DNA from: Mycobacteriales bacterium
GTDB lineage: Bacteria > Actinomycetota > Actinomycetes > JAFAQI01
Length of the DNA: 37,976 nt
Direction of reading: 5' to 3'
NCBI GenBank assembly: GCA_035550055.1
Contig: DASZRO010000091.1
Coordinates: 1 to 37,976 of the forward strand
Shown here: piece by piece, positions 1 to 6,275 of the stretch
Layout: each line of letters starts with the position of its first letter
Numbering within the stretch: position 1 is the stretch's first letter
Notes under the pieces: model-generated
The model's database searches: none
What the model saw: only the letters and a program-made list of their open reading frames with translations
Told to the model about the DNA's origin: nothing
Position numbers and translations under genes: made by a program

Positions 1-81
1 AGCACCGTTGGCGGCGCCAAGCGTGCGCTGGGTCAGCCGGTCGAACTCGGCCAGGAATGGATCCATACGTTCCAGCAACAT
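1..81 (-). CDS. Hsp20 / alpha-crystallin small heat-shock protein, N-terminal fragment
   Basis: Only the first 27 codons lie in the window; the frame stays open to base 1. The start is an ATG at 81-79 behind a near-perfect Shine-Dalgarno GGAGGTGA at 93-86. The visible N-terminus (MLLERMDPFLAEFDRLTQ, then RTLG) matches the typical opening of actinobacterial Hsp20 proteins, where an MDPF..FDRLTQ segment precedes the alpha-crystallin domain. Such proteins are ATP-independent cytoplasmic chaperones that hold unfolding proteins. A strong sigma-70-type promoter and an inverted repeat lie just upstream. The identification rests on the N-terminus only, because the alpha-crystallin domain is outside the window. 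Confidence 0.72.
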   Translation of the reverse strand, partial: MLLERMDPFLAEFDRLTQRTLGAANGA

Positions 82-99
82 GACTTCACCTCCGTGCTC

Positions 100-133
100 G
101 GGGCGGGGTGCCGCCCCTGTCTGACGGAGTCAG
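100..133 (-). promoter_or_regulatory. Inverted repeats in the hsp20 start region and leader
   Basis: Two perfect inverted repeats lie between the -10 and the ribosome binding site. CTGAC-GGA-GTCAG (121-133) covers the probable +1 and could be an operator. A 7-bp stem with a 4-base loop (100-106 paired with 111-117) would form a stable hairpin in the leader seven bases before GGAGGTGA. The leader also holds CTCCGT, complementary to the ACGGAG of the ribosome binding region. Function is inferred. Confidence 0.4.
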
Positions 134-161
134 TGTAAGAAACCTACAACACGGAAGTCAA
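132..161 (-). promoter_or_regulatory. hsp20 promoter
   Basis: Minus strand: -35 TTGACT (161-156), 18-bp spacer, -10 TACACT (137-132). This is one of the closest matches to the housekeeping consensus in the window. The spacer holds outward-facing GTGT (133-136) and ACAC (149-152) half-sites on the plus strand, a possible repressor site. Expected start of transcription is near 125. Confidence 0.7.
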
Positions 162-191
162 GTTTTCTGGAGGTCGGGATACATTTCAGCG

Positions 192-3035
192 TCAGCTGCA
201 GCCGGAGGTGCTGCCGCAGCTCTCGCAGACGTAGCAGCTTCCGGCCCGCTTCATCTTGACGCCGCAGGACATGCACAACGGGGCGTCCGCTGAGGCGCCT
301 TGCATCGCCTCGACGAGCTCCATCGACGAGCGGACCTCGATCGGTGCCGGGGCCGCCGGGGCCGCTGCGGCAGCCTCGACGGGAACGCTGTCGCGCAGCG
401 TCTCAGGGTCCACTTCGACGTCGTCACCGACCACCGGGGCTGCCGCGGGCGCGCCGTACGACGTCGCCGCGACCGCCGCGGCCCGCTCCTCGGCGGTGAA
501 GATGCTCAGCTCCTCACGCTTCTCATACGGCAGGTAGTCCAGCGCCAGCCGGCGGAAGATGTAGTCCATCACCGACTGCGCCATGCGGATGTCCGGGTCG
601 TCGGTCAGGCCGGCCGGCTCGAAGCGCATGTTGGTGAACTTCTGGACGTAGGTCTCCAGCGGTACGCCGTACTGCAACGCGATCGAGATCGCGATCGAGA
701 ACGCGTCCATCACGCCGGCGAGCGTCGATCCCTGCTTGCCAAGCTTGAGGAACACCTCGCCGAGACCGTCGTCGGGGTAGGAACCGGCGGTCATGTACCC
801 CTCGGCGCCGCCGACCGAGAACGACACGGTCTGGCTCGGACGCTGCCGCGGCAGCCGCTTGCGGACCAGCCGCGGCTCGGCGCCGGTGACGGCCTCCTCG
901 CTCGCCTCGGCCTTCTTGCCTTTCGCGTCGGACAGCGGCTGGCCGACTTTGCAGTTGTCGCGGTAGATCGCGAGCGCCTTCAGCCCGAGCTTCCAGCCCT
1001 GGTAGTAGACGTCGGCGACCTCCTCGACCGTGGCCGACTCCGGCATGTTGACCGTCTTGGAGATCGCGCCCGAGATGAACGGCTGCGTCGCGGCCATCAT
1101 GCGCACGTGGCCCATCGCCGAGATGGCTCGCTCGCCCATCGCGCAGTCGAACACCTCGTAGTGCTCGGGCTTGAGCCCAGGCGCGTCGACCACGTTGCCG
1201 TGCTCGGAGATGTGCTCGACGATCGCCTCGATCTGCTCGGCCTGGTAGCCCAGCTTCACCAGCGCCCGCGGCACGGTCTGGTTCACGATCTGCATGGAGC
1301 CGCCGCCGACGAGCTTCTTGAACTTGACCAGCGCCAGGTCCGGCTCGATGCCCGTGGTGTCGCAGTCCATCATCAGCCCGATGGTCCCGGTCGGCGCGAG
1401 CACCGAAGCCTGCGCGTTGCGCCAGCCGTACTTCTCACCGATCGCGAGACAGTCCTGCCACGCCTTGCTCGCCACGTGCAGCACGCGGGCCGCGTCGGCG
1501 TCGACCGGGCGCACGTCGTCGTTGGCCGCGGCGTGCTTGCGCATCACCCGCTTGTGTCCCTCGGCGTTGCGGGCGTAGCCGTCGTAGGCGCCGACCACCC
1601 CGGCGATCTCCGCCGAGCGGCGGTACGCCGTACCGGTCATCAGCGAGGTGATCGCGGCGGCCAGCGAGCGGCCGCCGTCGCTGTCGTAGGCGTGACCGGT
1701 GGCCATGAGCAGCGCGCCGAGGTTGGCGTAGCCGATGCCGAGCTGGCGGTAGGCGCGGGTCGTGTCGCCGATCGCAGGCGTCGGGAAGTCCGCGAAGCAG
1801 ATGGAGATGTCCATCGCGGTGATGATGAACTCCACCGCGCGAGCGAAGGTGACCGCGTCGAAGGTGTCGTCGTCGGTCAGGAACTTCATCAGGTTCAGGC
1901 TGGCCAGGTTGCAGCTGGAGTTGTCCAGGTGCATGTACTCCGAGCACGGGTTGGACGCGGTGATCCGGCCGGTCTCGGGAGTGGTGTGCCAGTCGTTGAT
2001 CGTGTCGTCGTACTGGATACCGGGGTCGGCGCACTCCCATGCCGCCCTGGCGATCGAGGCGAACAGGTTCTTGGCGTCGACGGTCTCGATGACCTCGCCG
2101 GTGTGGCGCGCCCGCAGCCCGAACTCGCGACCCTCCTCGACCGCCCGCATGAACTCGTCGTTGACCCGCACCGAGTTGTTGGCGTTCTGGTACTGCACGG
2201 ACACGATGTCCGCACCGCCCAGGTCCATGTCGAAGCCGGCATCGCGCAGCGCACGGATCTTGTGCTCCTCGCGCGCCTTGGTCTCGACGAACTCCTCGAT
2301 GTCGGGGTGGTCGACGTCGAGGATCACCATCTTCGCGGCGCGCCGCGTCGCGCCACCGGACTTGATCGTCCCGGCGGAGGCGTCGGCGCCGCGCATGAAG
2401 CTGACCGGCCCGCTGGCGGTGCCGCCCGAGGACAGCAGCTCCTTGCTGGAGCGGATCCGCGACAGGTTCAGACCCGCGCCTGAGCCGCCCTTGAAGATCA
2501 GCCCCTCCTCGCGGTACCAGTTCAGGATCGAGTCCATCGTGTCGTCGACGGCGAGGATGAAGCAGGCGCTCACCTGCTGCGGCGCGGACGTGCCGACGTT
2601 GAACCACACGGGCGAGTTGAAGCTGAAGATCTGGTGCACCAGCATGTGGGTGAGCTCGTGGTCGAAGATCTCGGCGTCCTCGGGCGAGGCGAAGTAGCCG
2701 AAGTCCTCACCGGCGCGGCGGTAGGTGGACACGACCCGGTCGATGAGCTGGCGAAGGCTCGACTCGCGATCCGGTGACCCGACCGCACCGCGGAAGTACT
2801 TCGTTGTCACGATGTTGGCGGCGTTGACCGACCAGAACTCGGGGAACTCCACCCCGCGCTGCTCGAAGTTGACCGTGCCGTCGCGCCAGTTGGTCATGAC
2901 GACGTCACGGCGCTCCCAGGTGACCTCGTCGTAAGGGTGTACGCCCGGACGCGTGTAGACGCGGTCGAACCGCAGCTTGCGCACCCGCTGCGCTGACCGC
3001 TGCCCGTCGGTACGGCCGGTCGTCGTCTCGGTCAT
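192..3035 (-). CDS. nrdJ: Vitamin B12-dependent (class II) ribonucleotide reductase
   Basis: Reduces ribonucleotides to deoxyribonucleotides using adenosylcobalamin as radical source, so it works with or without oxygen. The 947 residues match the long actinobacterial class II enzymes. Landmarks are the alpha/beta-barrel segment with SACFILAVDDTMDSI, the active-site NPCSEY (Cys about 364, Glu about 366), and a C-terminal cysteine cluster (C921, C924, C934, C937, C940, C946), the thioredoxin-reducible tail and zinc-binding region. An Ala/Pro-rich linker of about 60 residues joins core and tail. The ATG at 3035 follows GAGGGGA. The gene starts 22 bases after the nrdR stop, so the two form one operon. 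No cobalamin riboswitch was seen upstream. Confidence 0.97.
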   Translation of the reverse strand: MTETTTGRTDGQRSAQRVRKLRFDRVYTRPGVHPYDEVTWERRDVVMTNWRDGTVNFEQRGVEFPEFWSVNAANIVTTKYFRGAVGSPDRESSLRQLIDRVVSTYRRAGEDFGYFASPEDAEIFDHELTHMLVHQIFSFNSPVWFNVGTSAPQQVSACFILAVDDTMDSILNWYREEGLIFKGGSGAGLNLSRIRSSKELLSSGGTASGPVSFMRGADASAGTIKSGGATRRAAKMVILDVDHPDIEEFVETKAREEHKIRALRDAGFDMDLGGADIVSVQYQNANNSVRVNDEFMRAVEEGREFGLRARHTGEVIETVDAKNLFASIARAAWECADPGIQYDDTINDWHTTPETGRITASNPCSEYMHLDNSSCNLASLNLMKFLTDDDTFDAVTFARAVEFIITAMDISICFADFPTPAIGDTTRAYRQLGIGYANLGALLMATGHAYDSDGGRSLAAAITSLMTGTAYRRSAEIAGVVGAYDGYARNAEGHKRVMRKHAAANDDVRPVDADAARVLHVASKAWQDCLAIGEKYGWRNAQASVLAPTGTIGLMMDCDTTGIEPDLALVKFKKLVGGGSMQIVNQTVPRALVKLGYQAEQIEAIVEHISEHGNVVDAPGLKPEHYEVFDCAMGERAISAMGHVRMMAATQPFISGAISKTVNMPESATVEEVADVYYQGWKLGLKALAIYRDNCKVGQPLSDAKGKKAEASEEAVTGAEPRLVRKRLPRQRPSQTVSFSVGGAEGYMTAGSYPDDGLGEVFLKLGKQGSTLAGVMDAFSIAISIALQYGVPLETYVQKFTNMRFEPAGLTDDPDIRMAQSVMDYIFRRLALDYLPYEKREELSIFTAEERAAAVAATSYGAPAAAPVVGDDVEVDPETLRDSVPVEAAAAAPAAPAPIEVRSSMELVEAMQGASADAPLCMSCGVKMKRAGSCYVCESCGSTSGCS

Positions 3036-3057
3036 GTATGTCCCCTCGTGTCCGTTT

Positions 3058-3546
3058 TCAGTTCAACGCTTCTGCTGCCGGGATTGATCCCGGATCCGCA
3101 CTCTGGGAGGCCCTCATCGCGGCGACCTCGATCACGAAGTCGTCCAGGGAGGTGAAGTTGTGGTAGACGCTGGCGAAGCGGATGTAGGCGACCTCGTCGA
3201 GCTCGGAGAGCGGCTCGAGGATCGCCAGGCCGATCTCGTGGGCCGGGATCTCCGCCGAACCGCTGGCCCGCACCGTCTCCTCGACGCGCTGGCCGAGCCG
3301 GGCGAGGGCGTCCTCGTCGACGGGACGGCCGGAGCACGCCTGCCGTACGCCGGCGATCACCTTGTCCCGGGAGAACGGCTCGGTCGTGCCGGACCGCTTG
3401 ACCACGAGCAGGCTCGCCGTCTCCAGGGTGGTGAACCGGCGCCCGCACTCCGGGCAGGCCCGGCGCCTGCGGATCGCCGCGCCGTCCTCGGCCTCACGCG
3501 AATCGACGACCCGGGAGTCCGGATGACGGCAGAACGGGCAGTGCAC
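3058..3546 (-). CDS. nrdR: Transcriptional repressor NrdR
   Basis: Represses ribonucleotide reductase genes in response to bound ATP/dATP. The 162-residue protein has the standard architecture: an N-terminal zinc ribbon with C3, C6, C31 and C34, then an ATP-cone domain (about 46-136, with the [16 protein letters not shown] segment). The GTG start at 3546 is set by GGAGGTGA at 3560-3553 and by the conserved MHCPFC opening. It is the first gene of the nrdR-nrdJ operon and is probably autoregulated, because two NrdR boxes lie between its predicted promoter and its start codon. Confidence 0.96.
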   Translation of the reverse strand: MHCPFCRHPDSRVVDSREAEDGAAIRRRRACPECGRRFTTLETASLLVVKRSGTTEPFSRDKVIAGVRQACSGRPVDEDALARLGQRVEETVRASGSAEIPAHEIGLAILEPLSELDEVAYIRFASVYHNFTSLDDFVIEVAAMRASQSADPGSIPAAEALN

Positions 3547-3582
3547 CGCCTGTCACCTCCGTCTCCCCCGCCTCGCCGCGGT

Positions 3583-3620
3583 CCACAGGCTCAGCCGGCC
3601 TGTGGAAGCGGTGTTCCACA
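3583..3620 (-). promoter_or_regulatory. Alternative hairpins in the nrdR-nrdJ leader
   Basis: In the mRNA direction three complementary segments follow one another: TGTGGAA (3620-3614), TTCCACAGG (3607-3599) and CCTGTGG (3589-3583). The middle segment can pair perfectly with the first (7 bp, 6-base loop) or with the last (7 bp, 9-base loop), but not with both. This resembles a two-state RNA switch. The segments also repeat the CCACA/TGTGG half-sites of NrdR boxes, so extra repressor contacts are the alternative explanation. Confidence 0.45.
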
Positions 3621-3629
3621 ATTTGTGGG
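3616..3629 (-). promoter_or_regulatory. NrdR box 1
   Basis: CCACAATTTGTGGG on the plus strand is nearly a perfect palindrome and shares xCACAANNTGTGGG with box 2. The two boxes lie exactly 31 bp apart, three helical turns, as known for paired NrdR boxes of ribonucleotide reductase operons. Confidence 0.75.
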
Positions 3630-3646
3630 TAAATCACATCCGTGTA

Positions 3647-3660
3647 ACACAAGATGTGGG
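3647..3660 (-). promoter_or_regulatory. NrdR box 2
   Basis: ACACAAGATGTGGG on the plus strand is the second member of the pair, 31 bp from box 1. It lies at the predicted transcription start, so binding would block initiation. Confidence 0.75.
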
Positions 3661-3665
3661 GTGCG

Positions 3666-3694
3666 AACGTACGTCGCTGTGACCCAGATCGCAA
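3666..3694 (-). promoter_or_regulatory. nrdR-nrdJ promoter
   Basis: Minus strand: -35 TTGCGA (3694-3689), 17-bp spacer, -10 TACGTT (3671-3666). The predicted start near 3659 gives a leader of about 110 nt that carries NrdR box 1 and the alternative hairpins. Confidence 0.55.
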
Positions 3695-3753
3695 GCATCC
3701 CCGGCGTGTTTCTTTTCCCGGGCGTGTCGCGACGCGGCCGGCACGAAGCTGGC

Positions 3754-4068
3754 TCAGCCCGCCACCGGCACGAGGAGGCGCTCGCCGGGCTGGACCACCG
3801 CACTCGCAAGCCGGTTCATGGCAGTGATCTCGTCCACGACGTCACGCGGATCGGCGTGAGGGGCCACCCGAGCAGCGACCGACCACAGCGTGTCGCCGGC
3901 CTCGACGGTGACGGTGCGGTGTGCCACGCGAGCATGGCCGGCGGCCTGGCTCGAGCCGCGGCCGAGGGTGAAGCCGGCGAGCACGAGGCCCACCATCATC
4001 ACGAGGGTGATCACGACGCGGCCACGGCGGGTGAGCCGGACCGGGGCGGTGCGAGCGGGGGAAGCCAT
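3754..4068 (-). CDS. LysM-domain membrane protein, probable SOS cell-division inhibitor
   Basis: A 104-residue protein with a basic N-terminus, one membrane segment (about 17-36) and an extracytoplasmic LysM domain (about 52-100: VEAGDTLWSVAARVAP ... MNRL ... V.PGERLLVP) that should bind peptidoglycan. It is divergent from lexA and upstream of nrdR. The same place holds Rv2719c (ChiZ) in M. tuberculosis and divS in Corynebacterium, both SOS-induced proteins that delay division. The ATG at 4068 is preferred over longer frames because AGAGGA lies 7 bases upstream and the upstream codons run into LexA boxes. The division role is inferred from position and LexA sites. Confidence 0.85.
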   Translation of the reverse strand: MASPARTAPVRLTRRGRVVITLVMMVGLVLAGFTLGRGSSQAAGHARVAHRTVTVEAGDTLWSVAARVAPHADPRDVVDEITAMNRLASAVVQPGERLLVPVAG

Positions 4069-4118
4069 GGAAGAGTCCTCTCGGCGGGGCGACCGCGCTC
4101 GATCGGGCCGCGACGGTC

Positions 4119-4134
4119 TCGCACGTGTGTTCGA
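4119..4134. promoter_or_regulatory. LexA (SOS) box, LysM side
   Basis: TCGCACGTGTGTTCGA matches the actinobacterial SOS consensus TCGAACRNRYGTTCGA with one half-site mismatch. It abuts the next box with no gap. Confidence 0.75.
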
Positions 4135-4150
4135 TCGAACGCATGTACGA
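4135..4150. promoter_or_regulatory. LexA (SOS) box, middle
   Basis: TCGAACGCATGTACGA matches the SOS consensus with one half-site mismatch. It directly follows the box at 4119-4134 and lies just downstream of the candidate LysM -10, where it would block transcription. Confidence 0.8.
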
Positions 4151-4173
4151 GTTGTAACACGCCACTCGGACAA
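4151..4173 (-). promoter_or_regulatory. Candidate promoter of the LysM gene (RecA-NDp-like)
   Basis: Minus strand: TTGTCC (4173-4168), 11 bases, TACAAC (4156-4151). Spacing and the TTGTC core match the mycobacterial RecA-independent damage promoter (TTGTCRGTG-N8-TANNNT, used by PafBC), with mismatches in the GTG part and the last -10 base. The predicted start falls inside the LexA box at 4135-4150. Confidence 0.35.
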
Positions 4174-4188
4174 AAATCCACGACACGT

Positions 4189-4204
4189 TCGAACAGGTGT
4201 TTGA
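4189..4204. promoter_or_regulatory. LexA (SOS) box, lexA side
   Basis: TCGAACAGGTGTTTGA has one mismatch to the SOS consensus. Its end overlaps the lexA -35 hexamer (4201-4206), consistent with autorepression. Confidence 0.82.
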
Positions 4205-4229
4205 ATCCCGCGGGACGGGCCTCTATGGT
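4201..4229 (+). promoter_or_regulatory. lexA promoter, probably leaderless
   Basis: -35 TTGAAT (4201-4206), 17-bp spacer, -10 TATGGT (4224-4229). Only CAGGCC separates the -10 from the ATG at 4236, so transcription should begin at or next to the start codon. No ribosome binding site is present. Confidence 0.65.
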
Positions 4230-4235
4230 CAGGCC

Positions 4236-4925
4236 ATGGCTAAGTCCCCATCGACCGGCTCGAACGTCAGCGAGATCCCCGACGGGCCGCCCGACGCCTC
4301 AGGGCTGACGCCCCGCCAGCACCGGGTGCTCGACGTGATCCGCGACTCCGTGGAACGGCGCGGCTATCCGCCGTCGATGCGGGAGATCGGCGAGGCCGTC
4401 GGCCTCACCAGCACGTCGAGCGTGGCCCATCAGCTCGCCACGCTGGAGAAGAAGGGCTTCCTGCGCCGCGACGCCAACCGCCCGCGCGCCGTCGAGGTCA
4501 AGTTCCCGGCCGTGCCCGACGACGCGACCGGCGAGGGCGACGACCGGCCGACGCCCGCCTACGTCCCCGTGGTCGGCCACATCGCCGCCGGTGGCCCGAT
4601 CCTCGCCGAACAGGTCGTTGAGGACGTCTTCCCGCTCCCCCGCCAGCTCGTCGGCGACGGACAGCTGTTCCTGCTTCAGGTCAAGGGTGACTCGATGATC
4701 GATGCCGCGATCACCGACGGCGACTGGGTCGTCGTACGCCAGCAGCAAAACGCCGACCCGGGTGACATCGTCGCGGCGCTGCTCGACGACGAGGCCACGG
4801 TCAAGACGTTCTCCCGCACCGACGGGCACGTCTGGCTGCTGCCGCAAAACGAGAACTACGCCCCGATCGACGGCGAGCACGCCGTCATCATGGGCCGCGT
4901 CACCGCGGTGCTGCGCCGCGTCTGA
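4236..4925 (+). CDS. lexA: SOS repressor LexA
   Basis: Represses DNA-damage genes and cleaves itself when RecA filaments form. From the ATG at 4236 it has 229 residues. A winged-helix DNA-binding domain (about 24-90, with [20 protein letters not shown]) is joined by an acidic linker to an S24 peptidase domain. The scissile bond is Ala118-Gly119 (HIAAGGP), the nucleophile Ser153 (GDSM) and the general base Lys190 (ATVKTF). A frame open from 4197 was rejected because it would start inside the SOS box and upstream of the -10. It is divergent from the LysM gene and converges with the CAP gene, 24 bases away. Confidence 0.98.
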   Translation: MAKSPSTGSNVSEIPDGPPDASGLTPRQHRVLDVIRDSVERRGYPPSMREIGEAVGLTSTSSVAHQLATLEKKGFLRRDANRPRAVEVKFPAVPDDATGEGDDRPTPAYVPVVGHIAAGGPILAEQVVEDVFPLPRQLVGDGQLFLLQVKGDSMIDAAITDGDWVVVRQQQNADPGDIVAALLDDEATVKTFSRTDGHVWLLPQNENYAPIDGEHAVIMGRVTAVLRRV

Positions 4926-4949
4926 GCCAGCCGGTTGGCGGCGCCTCCG

Positions 4950-6275
4950 CTAGCGGAACACCTCGACGCGCTGCGCGGCGCTCGACGCGACGACGTTGCC
5001 GTTCGAGGCGAGCAGCACCAACCGGTACGCCGCGCTCGTTCGCGGCCGGATCCGGAAGCTGACCTGGCCGTTGGGGTTGCTCGTCGAAGCCGCGGTCGTG
5101 CGCCACGGGGTGTAGCCGTTGGGCCGGCTCTGCAGCGTCACCGACACCGGCTGGCCGTTGGCGTTGCGCACGATGCCGCCAATCTCCAGCAGCTGGCCCG
5201 GGCGCACCTGGTAGCGGCCGATGGTCATCAACACGCTCTGCGCCGCGGTGGTGCCGCCGATCCCGGCAAGCGCGACGGTCTTCTGCGTCAGGCCCGAGGT
5301 CACCGACAGCACGCCGGGGAAGCGTCCGTTGGCCGGCGGGATGAAGGTGACCGTGAAGGTGCAGGAGCTGCCCGGGGTCACGGCACAGCTGGCCGGCGTG
5401 ACAGTCCACTCGGCGGCGCCGGCGATCAGCTGCGCGTCGAGGTTGCCCGTCACCGAGCTCGACGTCGCGGTGACGGTCAGCGAAGCGGGCGTGCCGGGCT
5501 GGGTCTCGAGGCTGCCGTTGGTCTTGTCCAGCCCGAACGTGCTGGTGCCCACGATCTGGCTCCAGGTCGGCGTCCCGTCAGCCGGGTCAGTCGTGTCGCC
5601 ACCGACCAGCTCGACCGTGACCGCGCCGTTGCCGCTCGCGGCACCCATCGCGATCGGAGAGTCGTACCCGACGCTGGCTACCCCCGGGTGGCCCGTCCCG
5701 AGGATCGTGTGACGGTGCGCCCAGCAACCCGGCAGCCCGGCGCGGGTGCAGTCCCCGTTCGGCGAGCCCGGTCCGTCGTCGTACATCCAGTTGAACATCG
5801 CCAGCAGCGACGAGGTGCCGGCAAACCAGTTGCTGCCGGCCGACGTGCCGTCGAACGGGGTGGGAAACGCCGGGTCCTGGCCCGCCGCAGCACCGGCCGC
5901 CGCCAGCGCGTCGAGCCGGCTCGACAATGCGGCAACCGGCGCGAGATCACGGTCGACGCGTTCGATGTTGGTCAGCGCGAGCAGCTGCTCGGGCACGCTG
6001 AGGGTGTCGAAGTCGTTGGGCAGCACCAGCGGCGCGAGGCCCTCGGAGGCGCGTACCTGGTCGAAGTCGGGAATCGCCACCGACATGCAGCCGTCGAGGT
6101 CGGCCTGGCTGCCGTTCAAGCCGGTGCAGCCGGCAACGAAGGAGAAGCTCGGGGCAATGCTCACCGACGGGTCGGAGAGCGCCGCGAAGTGCGGCGTGGC
6201 GGCCTGGGCTACGGATCCCAGCGGTGCGAGAGCAGCGATGACGGTGGCGGCAAGCAGACCGGCGCGCAGTTTCAT
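4950..6275 (-). CDS. Secreted CAP-domain protein with Ig-like C-terminus
   Basis: A 441-residue exported protein. Residues 1-26 form a signal peptide ending SVAQA. A CAP/SCP-like domain (about 70-260) shows NIERVDRDLAP near 103 and HRHTIL at 187-192, the motifs of bacterial CAP proteins. A beta-rich domain resembling ASH/choice-of-anchor repeats follows (about 270-350, ending VALAGIGGT), then a second beta-rich region to the end. The ATG at 6275 overlaps the hflX stop (ATGA), so translation is probably coupled. Four cysteines in the mature part may form disulfides. The biochemical role is unknown; CAP proteins are usually extracellular ligand-binding proteins. Confidence 0.82.
   Translation of the reverse strand: MKLRAGLLAATVIAALAPLGSVAQAATPHFAALSDPSVSIAPSFSFVAGCTGLNGSQADLDGCMSVAIPDFDQVRASEGLAPLVLPNDFDTLSVPEQLLALTNIERVDRDLAPVAALSSRLDALAAAGAAAGQDPAFPTPFDGTSAGSNWFAGTSSLLAMFNWMYDDGPGSPNGDCTRAGLPGCWAHRHTILGTGHPGVASVGYDSPIAMGAASGNGAVTVELVGGDTTDPADGTPTWSQIVGTSTFGLDKTNGSLETQPGTPASLTVTATSSSVTGNLDAQLIAGAAEWTVTPASCAVTPGSSCTFTVTFIPPANGRFPGVLSVTSGLTQKTVALAGIGGTTAAQSVLMTIGRYQVRPGQLLEIGGIVRNANGQPVSVTLQSRPNGYTPWRTTAASTSNPNGQVSFRIRPRTSAAYRLVLLASNGNVVASSAAQRVEVFR

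Noticed and set aside
680-706. Repeated GCGATCGAGATCGC-like sequence
   Set aside because: It lies within nrdJ and only reflects Ser-Ile-Ala codons of a conserved segment.
300-2483. A 727-codon open frame on the plus strand opposite nrdJ
   Set aside because: It lies wholly antisense to nrdJ, is Arg-, Asp- and Leu-rich without domains, and is the usual shadow in GC-rich DNA.
3036-3057. Cobalamin riboswitch before nrdJ
   Set aside because: Only 22 bases separate nrdR and nrdJ, and no B12-box-like sequence was seen in the nrdR leader.
3578-3620. DnaA boxes before nrdR (TCCACA cores)
   Set aside because: The cores match at most 7 of 9 consensus bases and are better explained by NrdR half-sites and hairpins.
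3700-3722. Terminator hairpin after the LysM gene
   Set aside because: The stem is only 5 bp with a 13-base loop and no following U-tract.
4197-4235. lexA start upstream of 4236
   Set aside because: The extra codons overlap the SOS box and -10, so they would not be in the mRNA.
4926-4956. Bidirectional terminator between lexA and the CAP gene
   Set aside because: CCGCTAGCGG is a palindrome, but too short and without a loop to support a call.
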